DNA of 64,000 nt from Cutaneotrichosporon cavernicola. Taxonomy: Eukaryota; Basidiomycota; Tremellomycetes; Trichosporonales; Trichosporonaceae. Where the stretch lies: the NCBI RefSeq assembly GCF_030864355.1, contig NC_083396.1, positions 1,860,001 to 1,924,000 of the forward strand. Reading direction: 5' to 3'. Positions 55,109-64,000 of the stretch are shown in pieces. Each line of letters begins with the position of its first letter. Position 1 is the first letter of the stretch. The notes below the pieces were generated by a model. That model was not told the DNA's origin. It saw only the letters and a program-made list of their open reading frames with translations, and did not search any database. The translations under genes were made by a program, and so were the position numbers.

Positions 55109-58100
55109 TTACTCGTCTTCCGTGTCCGGCTCACGCTCGCCACCATACGCCAGCCAGTTGACCTTGCGGAGTCGCCTGCGCTCCTCCTGCGCCTTGAGCT
55201 CGTTACGAGTGGGCTTCTTCTTCTTCTTGGGCTTGAGCGCGAGCTTCTTGAGCTTCTCAATGTCGGCAGCCTCGTCAGCCGAGTTGTAGGCAGACGGCGC
55301 GGCCGAGGTCACGGGCGTGGCAGAGCCAGGCGTGCTGACTCCCGCAGGGGTGGCCGCACCACGCGGTGTGCCCGCCTGCGACGGGACTCTGGACGGGTGG
55401 TCGTCGTCGAGCATGGGGGGAGGGGCCTTGCCCTCGATGGTGAGAATGCCCTTGTCGACGTGCCAGAGCTCGGGGCAGAGGGCGTGGACAAACTCGCGCG
55501 AGTGCGAGATGATGACCACGGCACCGGCCCACTCCTTAATCGCACCGGCCAGGCCGCCGAGCGCCTCGCGGTCCAAGAAGTTGGTGGGCTCGTCGAGGAA
55601 GAGGATCTGGGGACGGTTGATCATCGACGCCGCGATGACGACCTTGACCTTCTGACCACCTGACAGACCCGACATCTCGTTGTACTGCGCAATATCGCCG
55701 TCGAGACCGACGGCCTCGAGGATCTCGCGAACGGCAGCCGCCGAGGTGTCGCGCATACCAGCACCCTCACGGGCGCTATCAATGTCGTCAAACTGGTTGA
55801 CGAGCTTCCCGAAGCCGAGCTCAATGAGCTTGTCGCGGGGCATCCAGACGTTGAACTTGTGGGCAAAGCCCTTGAACTTGATCTCGTACTGGAAGCCCTT
55901 CTTGAGCTTCTGGCGACCAAGGATGGACTCGATCTTGCGCATCTCGCCGTTGCGGCCAGCGATCGGCTTCTCCATCATCTCCTGCTCCTCCTTGGTAACG
56001 ACGCGGGTCGACTTCTCGAGGATCTCACGGTCAAAGCCATCCTGGTAACGCCACTGGATGTACTGCACGGCAGTCTTCTCGAGATGCTCGTTGATGTGGT
56101 GGAATGCGTGCTGCGCGACGTAGCCGACACGCAGGGCCGGGTGCTTGTGTACGCTGCCCTCGTTGGGAACAGTCTCGCCGGTGAGGAGCTTGATGAGCGT
56201 CGACTTGCCCGCACCGTTGGGGCCGATGACACCGACACGCGACGAGAGCGAGAGCGCGCACGACGCGTTGGTGAGCGACGGCCTGGCCGCACCAGGGTAG
56301 GTGAAGGTGCCATTTGCGAGCTTGAGGATCGTACGCGTGTTCGAGCGGACACCCATGAGCGAGCCGGGAGGAGGGAACGAGAACTTGATAGACGACGAGT
56401 CGAGAGTGTAGTACGATTTGGCGGCAGGGACCTTCTCGACAAACTTGGACAGGTTGCCGGGGTAGTAGACAATCTTCTTCTTCTCGTAGTGCATAATGTC
56501 CGTGCACACGTTGTCGAGGAAGCCAGAGTCGTGCGAGACGATCATACAGGTGACGTCCTTGAGGCTTGTAAGGTACTCCTCGAGCCACGCTACGGTCTGG
56601 ACGTCGAGGTGGTTAGTCGGCTCATCGAGCAGGAGGATGTCCGCGCCGATGAGCATGGCTCTGGCAAGCTCGAGCTTCATCTTCCAGCCACCAGAGAGCG
56701 ACGCAACGGGGTCGTTCTGCTTCTCGTCCGTAAAGCCGACGGTGAGGAGCATGTCGGCAATCTCCTTGCGCTTGCGGGCAGCGAGCTGGGGGTCGGACGC
56801 AATAAAGTCGATGATCGAGACCGCAGTGTCCTCACCCTGGAGAGCGTGCTCGACCATGATGCAGCGGAGTTCCTCCTGGGTCGGGAAACCCTCGACCTTG
56901 CCGTCGCGGATGGCCTTCATGAGAGTCGACTTGCCCGCGCCGTTTGCGGCGCAGATACCGTAGCGGCGGCCACGGCGGAGCTTGAGGTTGGTGTGGTTGA
57001 GCAGAAGAAGACCACCGTAGGCGAGCGAGAACTTGATGTCACAGAGGATCTCGGCACCGTCGTCGATCTCCTCCTCGCCGCCGAACTTGGCCTTGTCGGC
57101 AGCAACAAATGCCTCACGGATGGCCGTGGCAGCCGCCACACCGGCCTCGGCGCCAAGGAGCAGCTTGCAGAAGCCGCCGAGCGCCTTGCCGTCCCACACA
57201 TCGTCGTCAAAGTTGCGCTCGTCGACCATGTCGGCAACGACGTTGGCAGTGTACTCGAGCGCAGACGCGATGACGGGCCGCCCCGGCATCGCAACCGAGA
57301 GGGGGACCTTGGCACCCTCAACGCCGAGGTCGAGGTGGGGCACCATGACGGCGAGCACCTCGTTGACGCTCTGGATAACGTCGCGCGGGGGAAGCGGGGT
57401 GGCGGTTGCGCTGGCGCCTGCGTCGTGGAGAATGTCGAGTGCGGTCTGCGCGAAGGCGCGGATCTCGGGGAACGCCGCACCCTTGGCGATCAGCTCGACA
57501 CCAGTGACGAGCGAGCCGAGGTAGATGGCGGCGATCTTCGGGTCACGGACGAGCTTGACAAGGTTGCCAATGACGATGCAGGTCATGCGCTGCGTGTCGG
57601 TCGAGCGCTCCTTGAGAGCACGGGTGAGGAGGGGAACCATGACCGCGAGGGTGGGGCCGGTGACCTCGGCGACGAAGGTGGTTGACGACATGGCCTTGAT
57701 CGTCTTGGGGACGTTCGAGGGCGACGCCATGGCGGCGACAAGAGCGTTGACGTGCTTGAGGACGTCGGCGTTGGGGAGGGTACTGCAGAGGGTGGTCGCG
57801 GCCTTGGTCGCGGCAGCAGACACCTCAGCCTTGGTGTCGTGCATCGACTTCTCGATGACGGGAATCACCTCGCCGAGCATCTCGCCCACGTGCTCCTCGG
57901 CGCCAGGCTTGACCATCTCCTCGATGGCCTTGCACGCCGCAACCTTGGAGCGCCAACCCTTGGTCTCCTCGAGGCCACGGGCGAGAGCCTGCATGACCGG
58001 CCGCGTCGCCTCAGCGGGCGCAGCCTTGACCATGGCCTTGATGGCCGAGTTGACGCCAGAGCGCACGGGGGCGCCCTTGTCCATCGCGAGGTTGAGCAAG

Positions 58101-58399
58101 GTCGGGATGAGGGGGAGGAACGCGCCCTCGGAGCCCGACCCGAGCGCCTTAATGACGCGCTCGACAAGGACACCAGCGCTCTCGCGCTCGTAGCCCGACT
58201 TGGACTCGGCCCAGATCTTGACGACCTCCGGCAGCTTGGATGCCTCCAGCATGTCGAGGGAGCGGGGTGCCTTCTTGAGCTGGAGAGCAAGGGTGTCGGC
58301 GGCCGCCTTGGCCGCAACGTTCGAGTCAGCCATGGCGATCTTCTGGAAGTCGTCCACAAGCGGCGTGAAGGGAAGGGCGGAGGGAGTAGCGGCAGGCAT
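55109..58399 (-). CDS. EF-3/New1-family translational ABC ATPase
   Basis: Single-exon, 1096-residue cytosolic ABC protein. It has an N-terminal HEAT-repeat region (residues 1-430, with TTFVAEVTGPTLAVMVPLL), then two nucleotide-binding domains with Walker A ANGAGKST and PNGAGKST, signatures LSGGWKMKLELARA and LSGGQKVKVVIAA, and Walker B LLLDEPTNHLD and LFLDEPTNFLD. A chromodomain-like insertion sits in the second domain (LGRQKLKKGFQYEIKFKG). The lysine-rich C-terminus (KPKKKKKPTRNELKAQEERRRLR) fits this family. EF-3 recycles tRNA at the ribosomal E site in every cycle; New1 aids termination. The insertion and tail look closer to New1, but the yeast prion-like N-terminus is absent, so the choice is left open. 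Start at 58399 (MPAATPSALPF); an upstream open frame to 58663 lacks coding character. Confidence 0.88.
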   Translation of the reverse strand: MPAATPSALPFTPLVDDFQKIAMADSNVAAKAAADTLALQLKKAPRSLDMLEASKLPEVVKIWAESKSGYERESAGVLVERVIKALGSGSEGAFLPLIPTLLNLAMDKGAPVRSGVNSAIKAMVKAAPAEATRPVMQALARGLEETKGWRSKVAACKAIEEMVKPGAEEHVGEMLGEVIPVIEKSMHDTKAEVSAAATKAATTLCSTLPNADVLKHVNALVAAMASPSNVPKTIKAMSSTTFVAEVTGPTLAVMVPLLTRALKERSTDTQRMTCIVIGNLVKLVRDPKIAAIYLGSLVTGVELIAKGAAFPEIRAFAQTALDILHDAGASATATPLPPRDVIQSVNEVLAVMVPHLDLGVEGAKVPLSVAMPGRPVIASALEYTANVVADMVDERNFDDDVWDGKALGGFCKLLLGAEAGVAAATAIREAFVAADKAKFGGEEEIDDGAEILCDIKFSLAYGGLLLLNHTNLKLRRGRRYGICAANGAGKSTLMKAIRDGKVEGFPTQEELRCIMVEHALQGEDTAVSIIDFIASDPQLAARKRKEIADMLLTVGFTDEKQNDPVASLSGGWKMKLELARAMLIGADILLLDEPTNHLDVQTVAWLEEYLTSLKDVTCMIVSHDSGFLDNVCTDIMHYEKKKIVYYPGNLSKFVEKVPAAKSYYTLDSSSIKFSFPPPGSLMGVRSNTRTILKLANGTFTYPGAARPSLTNASCALSLSSRVGVIGPNGAGKSTLIKLLTGETVPNEGSVHKHPALRVGYVAQHAFHHINEHLEKTAVQYIQWRYQDGFDREILEKSTRVVTKEEQEMMEKPIAGRNGEMRKIESILGRQKLKKGFQYEIKFKGFAHKFNVWMPRDKLIELGFGKLVNQFDDIDSAREGAGMRDTSAAAVREILEAVGLDGDIAQYNEMSGLSGGQKVKVVIAASMINRPQILFLDEPTNFLDREALGGLAGAIKEWAGAVVIISHSREFVHALCPELWHVDKGILTIEGKAPPPMLDDDHPSRVPSQAGTPRGAATPAGVSTPGSATPVTSAAPSAYNSADEAADIEKLKKLALKPKKKKKPTRNELKAQEERRRLRKVNWLAYGGEREPDTEDE

Positions 58400-59314
58400 T
58401 GTGGATGAGGGTTTGGGGTTCGGGGTTGAGATGAGGGAGTTGAGGCTGTCTAGGGCTTGGCAACTGTTTTGGTGTTGTTCTTTTGGTTGAATTAAAGTCG
58501 TGACTAGTATTTTACAGTGAGTGGTGTGTAGAGGGATGGAGAGGATGCCCTCGAGAATAAGATGGAGTCGGAGAAGAGGTGAGGAGGATAGGAGAGAGAG
58601 TGAGAGATGAGATGGAGATGGGGTGATGAAGATAATTCTTGGTGGCGGAAAGATTTGAACCAACAGCAGTCACCCCATTCTCACCCCACAGCCTCGTCTA
58701 CAAATTCCGCACTGTGGTGTGAAAAAAACACGTGGCCAGACGGAGATTGGGCGCTGTGCCTGACAGTCCAAGCTCCGGACACTTCCGTCCAATACGCCCA
58801 TGGCCCCAACCTTTGCTTGGTGGAGGCTCGGTGGTCTAACCAAATGGCCGAATGCAGGGCCCAAAGGCTCCACTGACGATAGCTTGGTGCCAACTGGTGC
58901 TGTCAGTTGGCTCAGAGGTCCATGCCTCATAGTATAGTGTATTGGTTGTACGGTATTAGAAGCATTGTGGCTGATTTTGCGCAAGCAGATCAATGTGTAA
59001 AGGAATTCACGCAAGGAAAAGGTGACAACCATTCTTTCCCTCAATCTCACCCGAAAGCCAAGCAGAAGGGCATTCAGTAGGAGAGTTACGCGAGCCAGCA
59101 GAGGCCGTCTCCGACAGAATCTGGCTGCTGGACCCGCCTCATCTGAAAGACAATAACAGGCCGACAGTTGTCCGCCTGTCCGCCCTGCTTGGCGGGCAGG
59201 TGCTGTATCCAAGCCTGCTATTTCCTTCACACATACGCTCACTCGCCACTACTCACTTCGCTTTCGCCTCACCACTAGCCCAGCGACGGGGGATGCTTAT
59301 ACATGCTGCTGACT
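58400..59314. other. Intergenic region upstream of the EF-3/New1 gene
   Basis: Holds the EF-3/New1 promoter and the prohibitin 3' end. A tRNA-like T-loop string near 58645-58665 was examined and rejected. Nothing else seen. Confidence 0.5.
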
Positions 59315-60674
59315 CTACACGACGGGCGGCTGCGGAGGCACCTGGAGCAGCAGGTTGCCGTTCTGCGCAGGCACGTACGCCACGTTCCGGTTCTGCGAGA
59401 GGGACTGGGCAATGTCGCGCGCCGTCTCAATCTTCTTGAACTGAACGAAGGCGTCACCAGCCTTGCTAAGGGCCGCACTGATGGTGGAGGCAGCCTCGGC
59501 CTCACCCTCAGCGCGGATGACGGAGGCCTGGCGCTCCTGCTCGGCCTTCTCGACGACGAACTTGGCACGCTCAGCGTCCTGCTGTGCGATCTGCTTCTGC
59601 TCGACGGCGGTGGTGAACTCCTTGCCGAAGCTGAGGTCAGCGAGGGTGCGAGTGTGCGATAGGAACGAGCACCGGAACACCGCACACCGCCAACTAGGCA
59701 CATGCGACGAGTGTGGCAGTTGGCAATGGAGAGGACGTCCAGAAGACACAGCGGTACGAGAACCGCAGAAAACGCAGCGGCACGAGGGACAGAGGAGAAA
59801 CCGAGGACAGACCGAGGAGGGACGGAGGATGATGGGATAGAGTGAGGGTTAAACAGGACACGGAGGCGAAGTTCGCAGAGTTCGCAGAGCTCGCAGAGAC
59901 CTGATACTCACGTCATGTGCGTGATCGACACATCCTCGAGCTGGATGTGGAATTCCTTGGCACGGTTGAGGAGGTCGTCACGGATACGCGCCGACACAAT
60001 CTCACGGTTCGTGATGAGCTCCGAGGCGTCAAACTGTGCAACAGTCGCCTTGAGCACCTCGTTACCGATGGACGGGAGCACACGCTCGTCGTAGCTGGTG
60101 TCAGTGGGGTTGGGCGTGGGGGGAAAGAAGCGAAGGAAGGGGTTGGGGTTCGAAGGGAAAGAGGAGAGGTGGAGGAAGGAGACTTGGATACTCACTCGAG
60201 ACCGAGGTTCTGGTAGATGAGCGGGAGCGCGTTGAGGTCCGGGCGGCTCATAACACGGAGGGTGAGAGACACCATCTGCATGTCTGGGGTTAGTGGGCAT
60301 TAAGATAGAAGACTAGGAGAGAAGGAGACTTGCCCTTCGAGCCGGTCGTGGTCGAGATGTTCTGCGGTCAGCTACGTTAGTCCCAAATAGCTGGACGGCA
60401 TCAAGGCGAGCGCCCTGTCTCGACTCGACTTACCCTCGGCTTGATACGGCAGTCGAACAGGATCGCGCGCTGCAGCCCGGGGATGAGGAGGTGTGTACCC
60501 TCGCCGGTCGACGTCGGCTTGACACCGGTAAAGCGGTCGAACATGACAGCCCGATAGCCTCCCGGCACATCGTACAGCGAGCTGTCGATGACTGCTGCGC
60601 CAAGCGCGAGGGGAACTGTACGTTAGCGGTGCAGAAAAGAGGGACTCACCAATGTATCGCCCGAGGTTCTGCAT
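59315..60674 (-). CDS. PHB1: Prohibitin-1
   Basis: Subunit of the ring-shaped prohibitin complex of the mitochondrial inner membrane, which holds and protects newly made membrane proteins. Exon 1 (MQNLGRYIG) splices to [33 protein letters not shown], containing the N-terminal anchor; then [22 protein letters not shown], the SPFH-domain run [87 protein letters not shown] spliced to [48 protein letters not shown]. This SITHxTFGxEFT form is prohibitin-1, not prohibitin-2. The C-terminal coiled coil ends [12 protein letters not shown]. About six exons; introns vary from about 30 to 220 nt. Confidence 0.95.
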
Positions 60675-60893
60675 GGTAGTCGATGATGTGTGGGTAACGG
60701 CGAACGGGAACGCCGAGAGAAGCATGCGAATTCGGCGAGACGCTGACGTCTCGAGCCTTCGGCGGGAGCAAATCCGGCGTCATCCTGGTTTCCCTGGGAA
60801 AGCAAAGAATGCGGATGCATGCTTCCACGTGGCATGGGTTACGAGTGATTCATCCTCATGGTTGTTGCCAGAGATACTGTTGGAGTTGTTGGG

Positions 60894-63800
60894 CTATGCT
60901 AAGAACTCCCGTCCACTGCTTGCCCGTTCTACCTCCCGGATCCCCTCCAATGTCCGCAGCCTCTCAACAAGCGCCACAACCTCACCAGCCTGTCCGCGCG
61001 TGACCTCGTCCACATCGGTCCCGGCCACATATCTCAACACCGTAACCGCTCGGTCGAGCACCCTCTTGTCCAGGGTCACGTTACGCTTCTTCTCGGGATG
61101 TACTTGGCCCGGCAGACGGAGCTTAAATTCTCCGCTCTCTTGCTGAGTCGCCTGGGTGGCCTCGATGAGGGACGCGGCCAGCAGGCCGAGGAACACGAGC
61201 GCGGCACGCCGGAGGGCAGGATGCTTCGCGTCTGCAGCAGTAGGGTCCGCATCAATAGTACGAGGTCCCTGCTCTTGTGGCTCAGACTCAGGCTCGGGCT
61301 CATCGTCCTCGACGAGCATGACTTTTGGCTTGGGTTTCGGTTCCGGCTCCGCCTTGGAAGGCTTAAACGGCGAAGCAGTCACGCTCTCGATCTGAACCAG
61401 GTCCACCGCTGCGGATGCGAGTTCAGCTGCCCAAGGAAGGAGGGCGAGATGGTCCTCCTCTGCGGCTGTCGAGAGCAGCGATAGAGCTGAGGTGCGCAGT
61501 ACAGTCGGTGCCCCAGCGTCGCGGAACACGCCCATGAGCGGGGGCACGACGATGCCGACGTTTGCCGCGAATGCCTTGCCCGCGCGCTTGATCACCATCT
61601 CAAGTGCTTCGCCGATGCGGAGGCGCTTGTCCATCCCTTCCATCCCGCCACCGTAAACACGGATAAGGGCTCGAAGGATCTCCTTCCCTAGCGCGTCGGC
61701 CATAGCTGCCAGCCCCTTCGCCGCATTGAGGTAGATGTAGCTGTCCGCGTCCTGGAGCGCTTGCATGTACACGTCCAAGATTGCAGGAGTAAGTGCGGTA
61801 TCGTAGTCAGGCCGGAAGACGAGCTCGCGAAGAAGGACGAGGCCGTGTGCGCGCACTGGTAGAATGGGGTCGGCAATGAGCGTGAGGGCGCGGCGGTATG
61901 TCGCGACCGACTCAGATACCTGTCCACCGGCTGAGAGAGAAGCGGAGCGCCGGACGAGGAGGACGAGTGTCGCTTCACGTGCAAGTTGCCGTACATGTGC
62001 TGATGATGCGGATTCGAGCGCAGAAAGGTGAGCAGAGATGGGGTGCAGAATCGGACTAGTGGCAAAGGTGATGTTTTCGTTCTCGAGTGTCGCGAGGAGT
62101 AGGCTGATGGCCGTCTCCAGAAGGCCAAGCTGTTCGACACCCTCCTCTGTAAGATCCGGGATTTCCACATCCTCATCGCCGACCTCCTGGATAAGCGGCT
62201 TTGTCTCGGGCAGTGACGTCGCCTCGTCGTTAAGCACGCCCTCGACGAACGCCAGCACGTGCTGCGGATCCGCGAGTACCTTGTCTCCAAGTGTTTCCAT
62301 CATAGACAGGGTGAGGCGGAGGAAGAGGAGTGACTTTAGCGGATCGCTGTCAGTCGACGCGCGCACGCGCCATTCGTCCAATACGCGCAGGAAGACCTCG
62401 GACGACACGTCAGCGCGTCCGAAATCCTTTAAGGCGCCCGCCAGTACCACGGGGTCAGGTGCAAGGTCGAGGTCGCCGAGCTGGAGGTCGTCGACGTCCA
62501 TTGCATCCGTCTGCAAGGGGACATCAGAGTGCGGGTAGCCGTAGACTAACTCGGCGCCGTCGTCGGCCTTCTGCCAATGCATGACCTCCCCCGTTTCTGA
62601 GGTGGGCCATCCGTGGCCACCCATAATGATAGACCAGATACCTTTGACGGCGTCATCCTTGCCTACGAGCTTGCCCCACGATGTTAGAAGAAGCTGGACG
62701 TCGGCGGCAAGGCCACTCTCCTTATCCTTCTCCTTTGCTTTGGAGAGCATCGTTGGCTGAGCCGGCTTGAGGAGAACGTACAACGCAAATGTCTGAGGTA
62801 GGATCGGGCCAATGACAAAGTTCGTGAACTCGGGCGATGGTGGAGCGTGGAGTACGAGCCGAGCCGCAGCAGCCACGGCGGACCTCACGCTATCCGCTGG
62901 GAGGACCACGCCCTCCACCGGCTTCGGGTTCCAGGGGCTGTGGAGGTGCTGCTCGAGCCATTCCACGGCGACTGGGGACGTCGCCCAGAGGTGGTGCACC
63001 ACGTACGCCGCGGTATGACTGTACACCAGGGGTGCGGCCGCCTCGCCCATGAGCCCAAACAGCGTCTCGAGGACGTAGGCGATGTACGTCTCTGCCGAGC
63101 TGTTACGCGGGATTCGGGAGAGAAGGCCGGCAATGCGGTCGAGTTTGGGCCCGTCGACACCCTCCCCCGACATATTCCCAACCTCGCCGAACACATTCTC
63201 CATCACGGCCTTGACCCCGCCCACCCTCAACACCTGATTGCTGAGCAGCGTGCCAAGCGTGCCCTCGACATATGCCGGCCACGTGCGTGTCCACCCCTTC
63301 GGAGGGCGAGACTTGCCCGCGCCGACGATCTTGAGAGCAGTGCTGAGCGCACCCATCGCCTGCGTCGGCGACAGCGCTGAGAGGGCGTGGAGGAGCTGTG
63401 CCCGCAGGCCGGAGTAGGTGGCGGGCGGGGCGGACGGTGTCCAGCCCACGGCGATGGCCGCGAGCATAAGCGGTGGCAAGTTTGAGGAGAGAATGGACTG
63501 TGTGATGTTCGTGAGTGGGATACGCGTACTCCCACCGCTCGGCGGGGAAGGCGTATCGGTAAGTGAGAGGAAGGTGCTCACTGCCGCAGGGAGGCGGGCG
63601 TCGACAGCCGCACGGGAACGCAGGCCCGCAACATAGGCTAGCGTGAGGGGGAGGAGGTATGAGACGAGCGCATGCTGCAGTAGAAGGCGAACGAGGCGTA
63701 AGTCCGCGGTTCCAAGGAGAACTGCGTCAGCTCCAGGAGCGTCATCAGCTCACAGTCCTTCTCGACCAGGCCGTCCTTGTGCTCGGCCGGCCAGAACTCT

Positions 63801-64000
63801 TTGACCAGCACGCCCTGCATAGCGACGAGGAGATCGAGTGAGCGCTGGCCAACGAGCATCACTAGTGCGTCACGGCGCTTCTTGCGCTTCGCCGGGTCTG
63901 TGTCGTCATCACCGATCTCCTCTAGTTCGAGGTCCTCAGTCCATCCTGGGCGTTCACGCCATGGGAGTAGCTCGCCAGAGGCCTTTAGGCGCTGGAGGAG
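60894..64000 (-). CDS. RTP1: RNA polymerase II assembly factor Rtp1 / Tango6-like HEAT-repeat protein (5' end beyond window)
   Basis: C-terminal part of a large alpha-solenoid protein; the gene continues past position 64000. The last exon (60894 to about 63700) is joined to an upstream exon by a 32-nt intron (near 63720-63751, GTGAGC donor and CTGACGCAG end) that restores frame. Ending motifs include PILPVRAHGLVLLRELVF, DADSYIYLNAAKGLAAMADALG, EALEMVIKRAGKAFAANVGIVVPPLMGVFRD and ALRRAALVFLGLLAASL, the conserved C-terminal blocks of yeast Rtp1 and animal Tango6. An acidic, proline-rich linker (about 750-790) lies between the blocks. Rtp1 helps RNA polymerase II assembly and nuclear import. Identification rests on the conserved C-terminal pattern recalled from the family, not an alignment. 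Confidence 0.8.

Noticed and set aside
55859..57685. 608-codon open frame on + opposite the EF-3/New1 gene
   Set aside because: It is the antisense shadow of a GC-rich, strongly biased coding gene; composition is Val/Leu/Arg/Glu-rich with no domain.
58640..58735. Possible tRNA on the minus strand near a TTCAAAT T-loop
   Set aside because: A box-B-like string and a 6-bp terminal stem exist, but the T stem does not pair and there is no D arm or anticodon stem.

Overview
The window is nuclear DNA of a basidiomycete fungus, most likely a tremellomycetous yeast of the Trichosporonales/Cutaneotrichosporon kind. This is inferred from the GC-rich, intron-dense genes, very short introns with a CTRAC branch site almost touching the 3' splice site, tRNA-Ser genes with introns, and the gene families present (Asf1, Gln4, Pcf11, EF-3/New1 and Rtp1, all fungal in character). 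No bacterial, viral or intact transposon genes were seen. About twenty protein genes and three tRNA genes can be supported.

Layout. 1-15.6 kb is a dense housekeeping block: ASF1 (+), glutaminyl-tRNA synthetase (-), a coiled-coil protein with a zinc finger at each end of the coil (+), a Pap1-type bZIP factor (-), mitochondrial citrate synthase (-), CCT5 chaperonin (-) and an Alba-like RNA-binding protein (+). 15.8-21.4 kb is more accessory: a secreted, probably GPI-anchored GH13 alpha-amylase/glucanotransferase and a cytochrome P450. 22.2-30.2 kb holds a Vsb1-type vacuolar SulP/STAS/cNMP transporter and the ribosome-maturation GTPase EFL1/RIA1. 30.9-34.9 kb is a C2H2 transcription factor with unusually long 5' introns. 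It is followed by about 6.6 kb with no supportable gene, which holds a strong G-quadruplex motif and a 12-bp repeat. 41.5-50.3 kb is compact again: a divergent TBC protein, PCF11, a pseudouridine-5'-phosphatase-like HAD enzyme, a vacuolar carboxypeptidase S-like M20 peptidase and an SMP-30/gluconolactonase. 50.3-54.8 kb is a repeat-bearing island bounded by two inverted intron-containing tRNA-Ser genes. It also holds a tRNA-Thr gene, a small secreted cysteine-rich pre-pro-protein, tandem duplications and an orphan coding-like fragment. 55.1-64 kb returns to housekeeping: an EF-3/New1 ABC ATPase, prohibitin-1 and RTP1, which runs off the window.

Together the genes cover translation and ribosome biogenesis (GLN4, EFL1, EF-3/New1), protein folding and assembly (CCT5, PHB1, RTP1), mRNA 3'-end formation (PCF11), chromatin (ASF1), mitochondrial carbon metabolism and vacuolar nitrogen economy (Vsb1-like transporter, CPS1-like peptidase). 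No pathway cluster is evident.

The most unusual signals are in the splicing architecture. In the HAD phosphatase gene only a one-nucleotide exon, lying between two 35-nt introns with good splice sites, restores the family motif and frame. In the glutaminyl-tRNA synthetase gene a 34-nt intron ends in GG where its neighbours end in AG. In the cysteine-rich secreted protein gene a 31-nt GC-AG intron creates the signal peptide. All exon structures were assembled by eye from frame continuity, splice signals and remembered family patterns; no alignment or transcript data were available.
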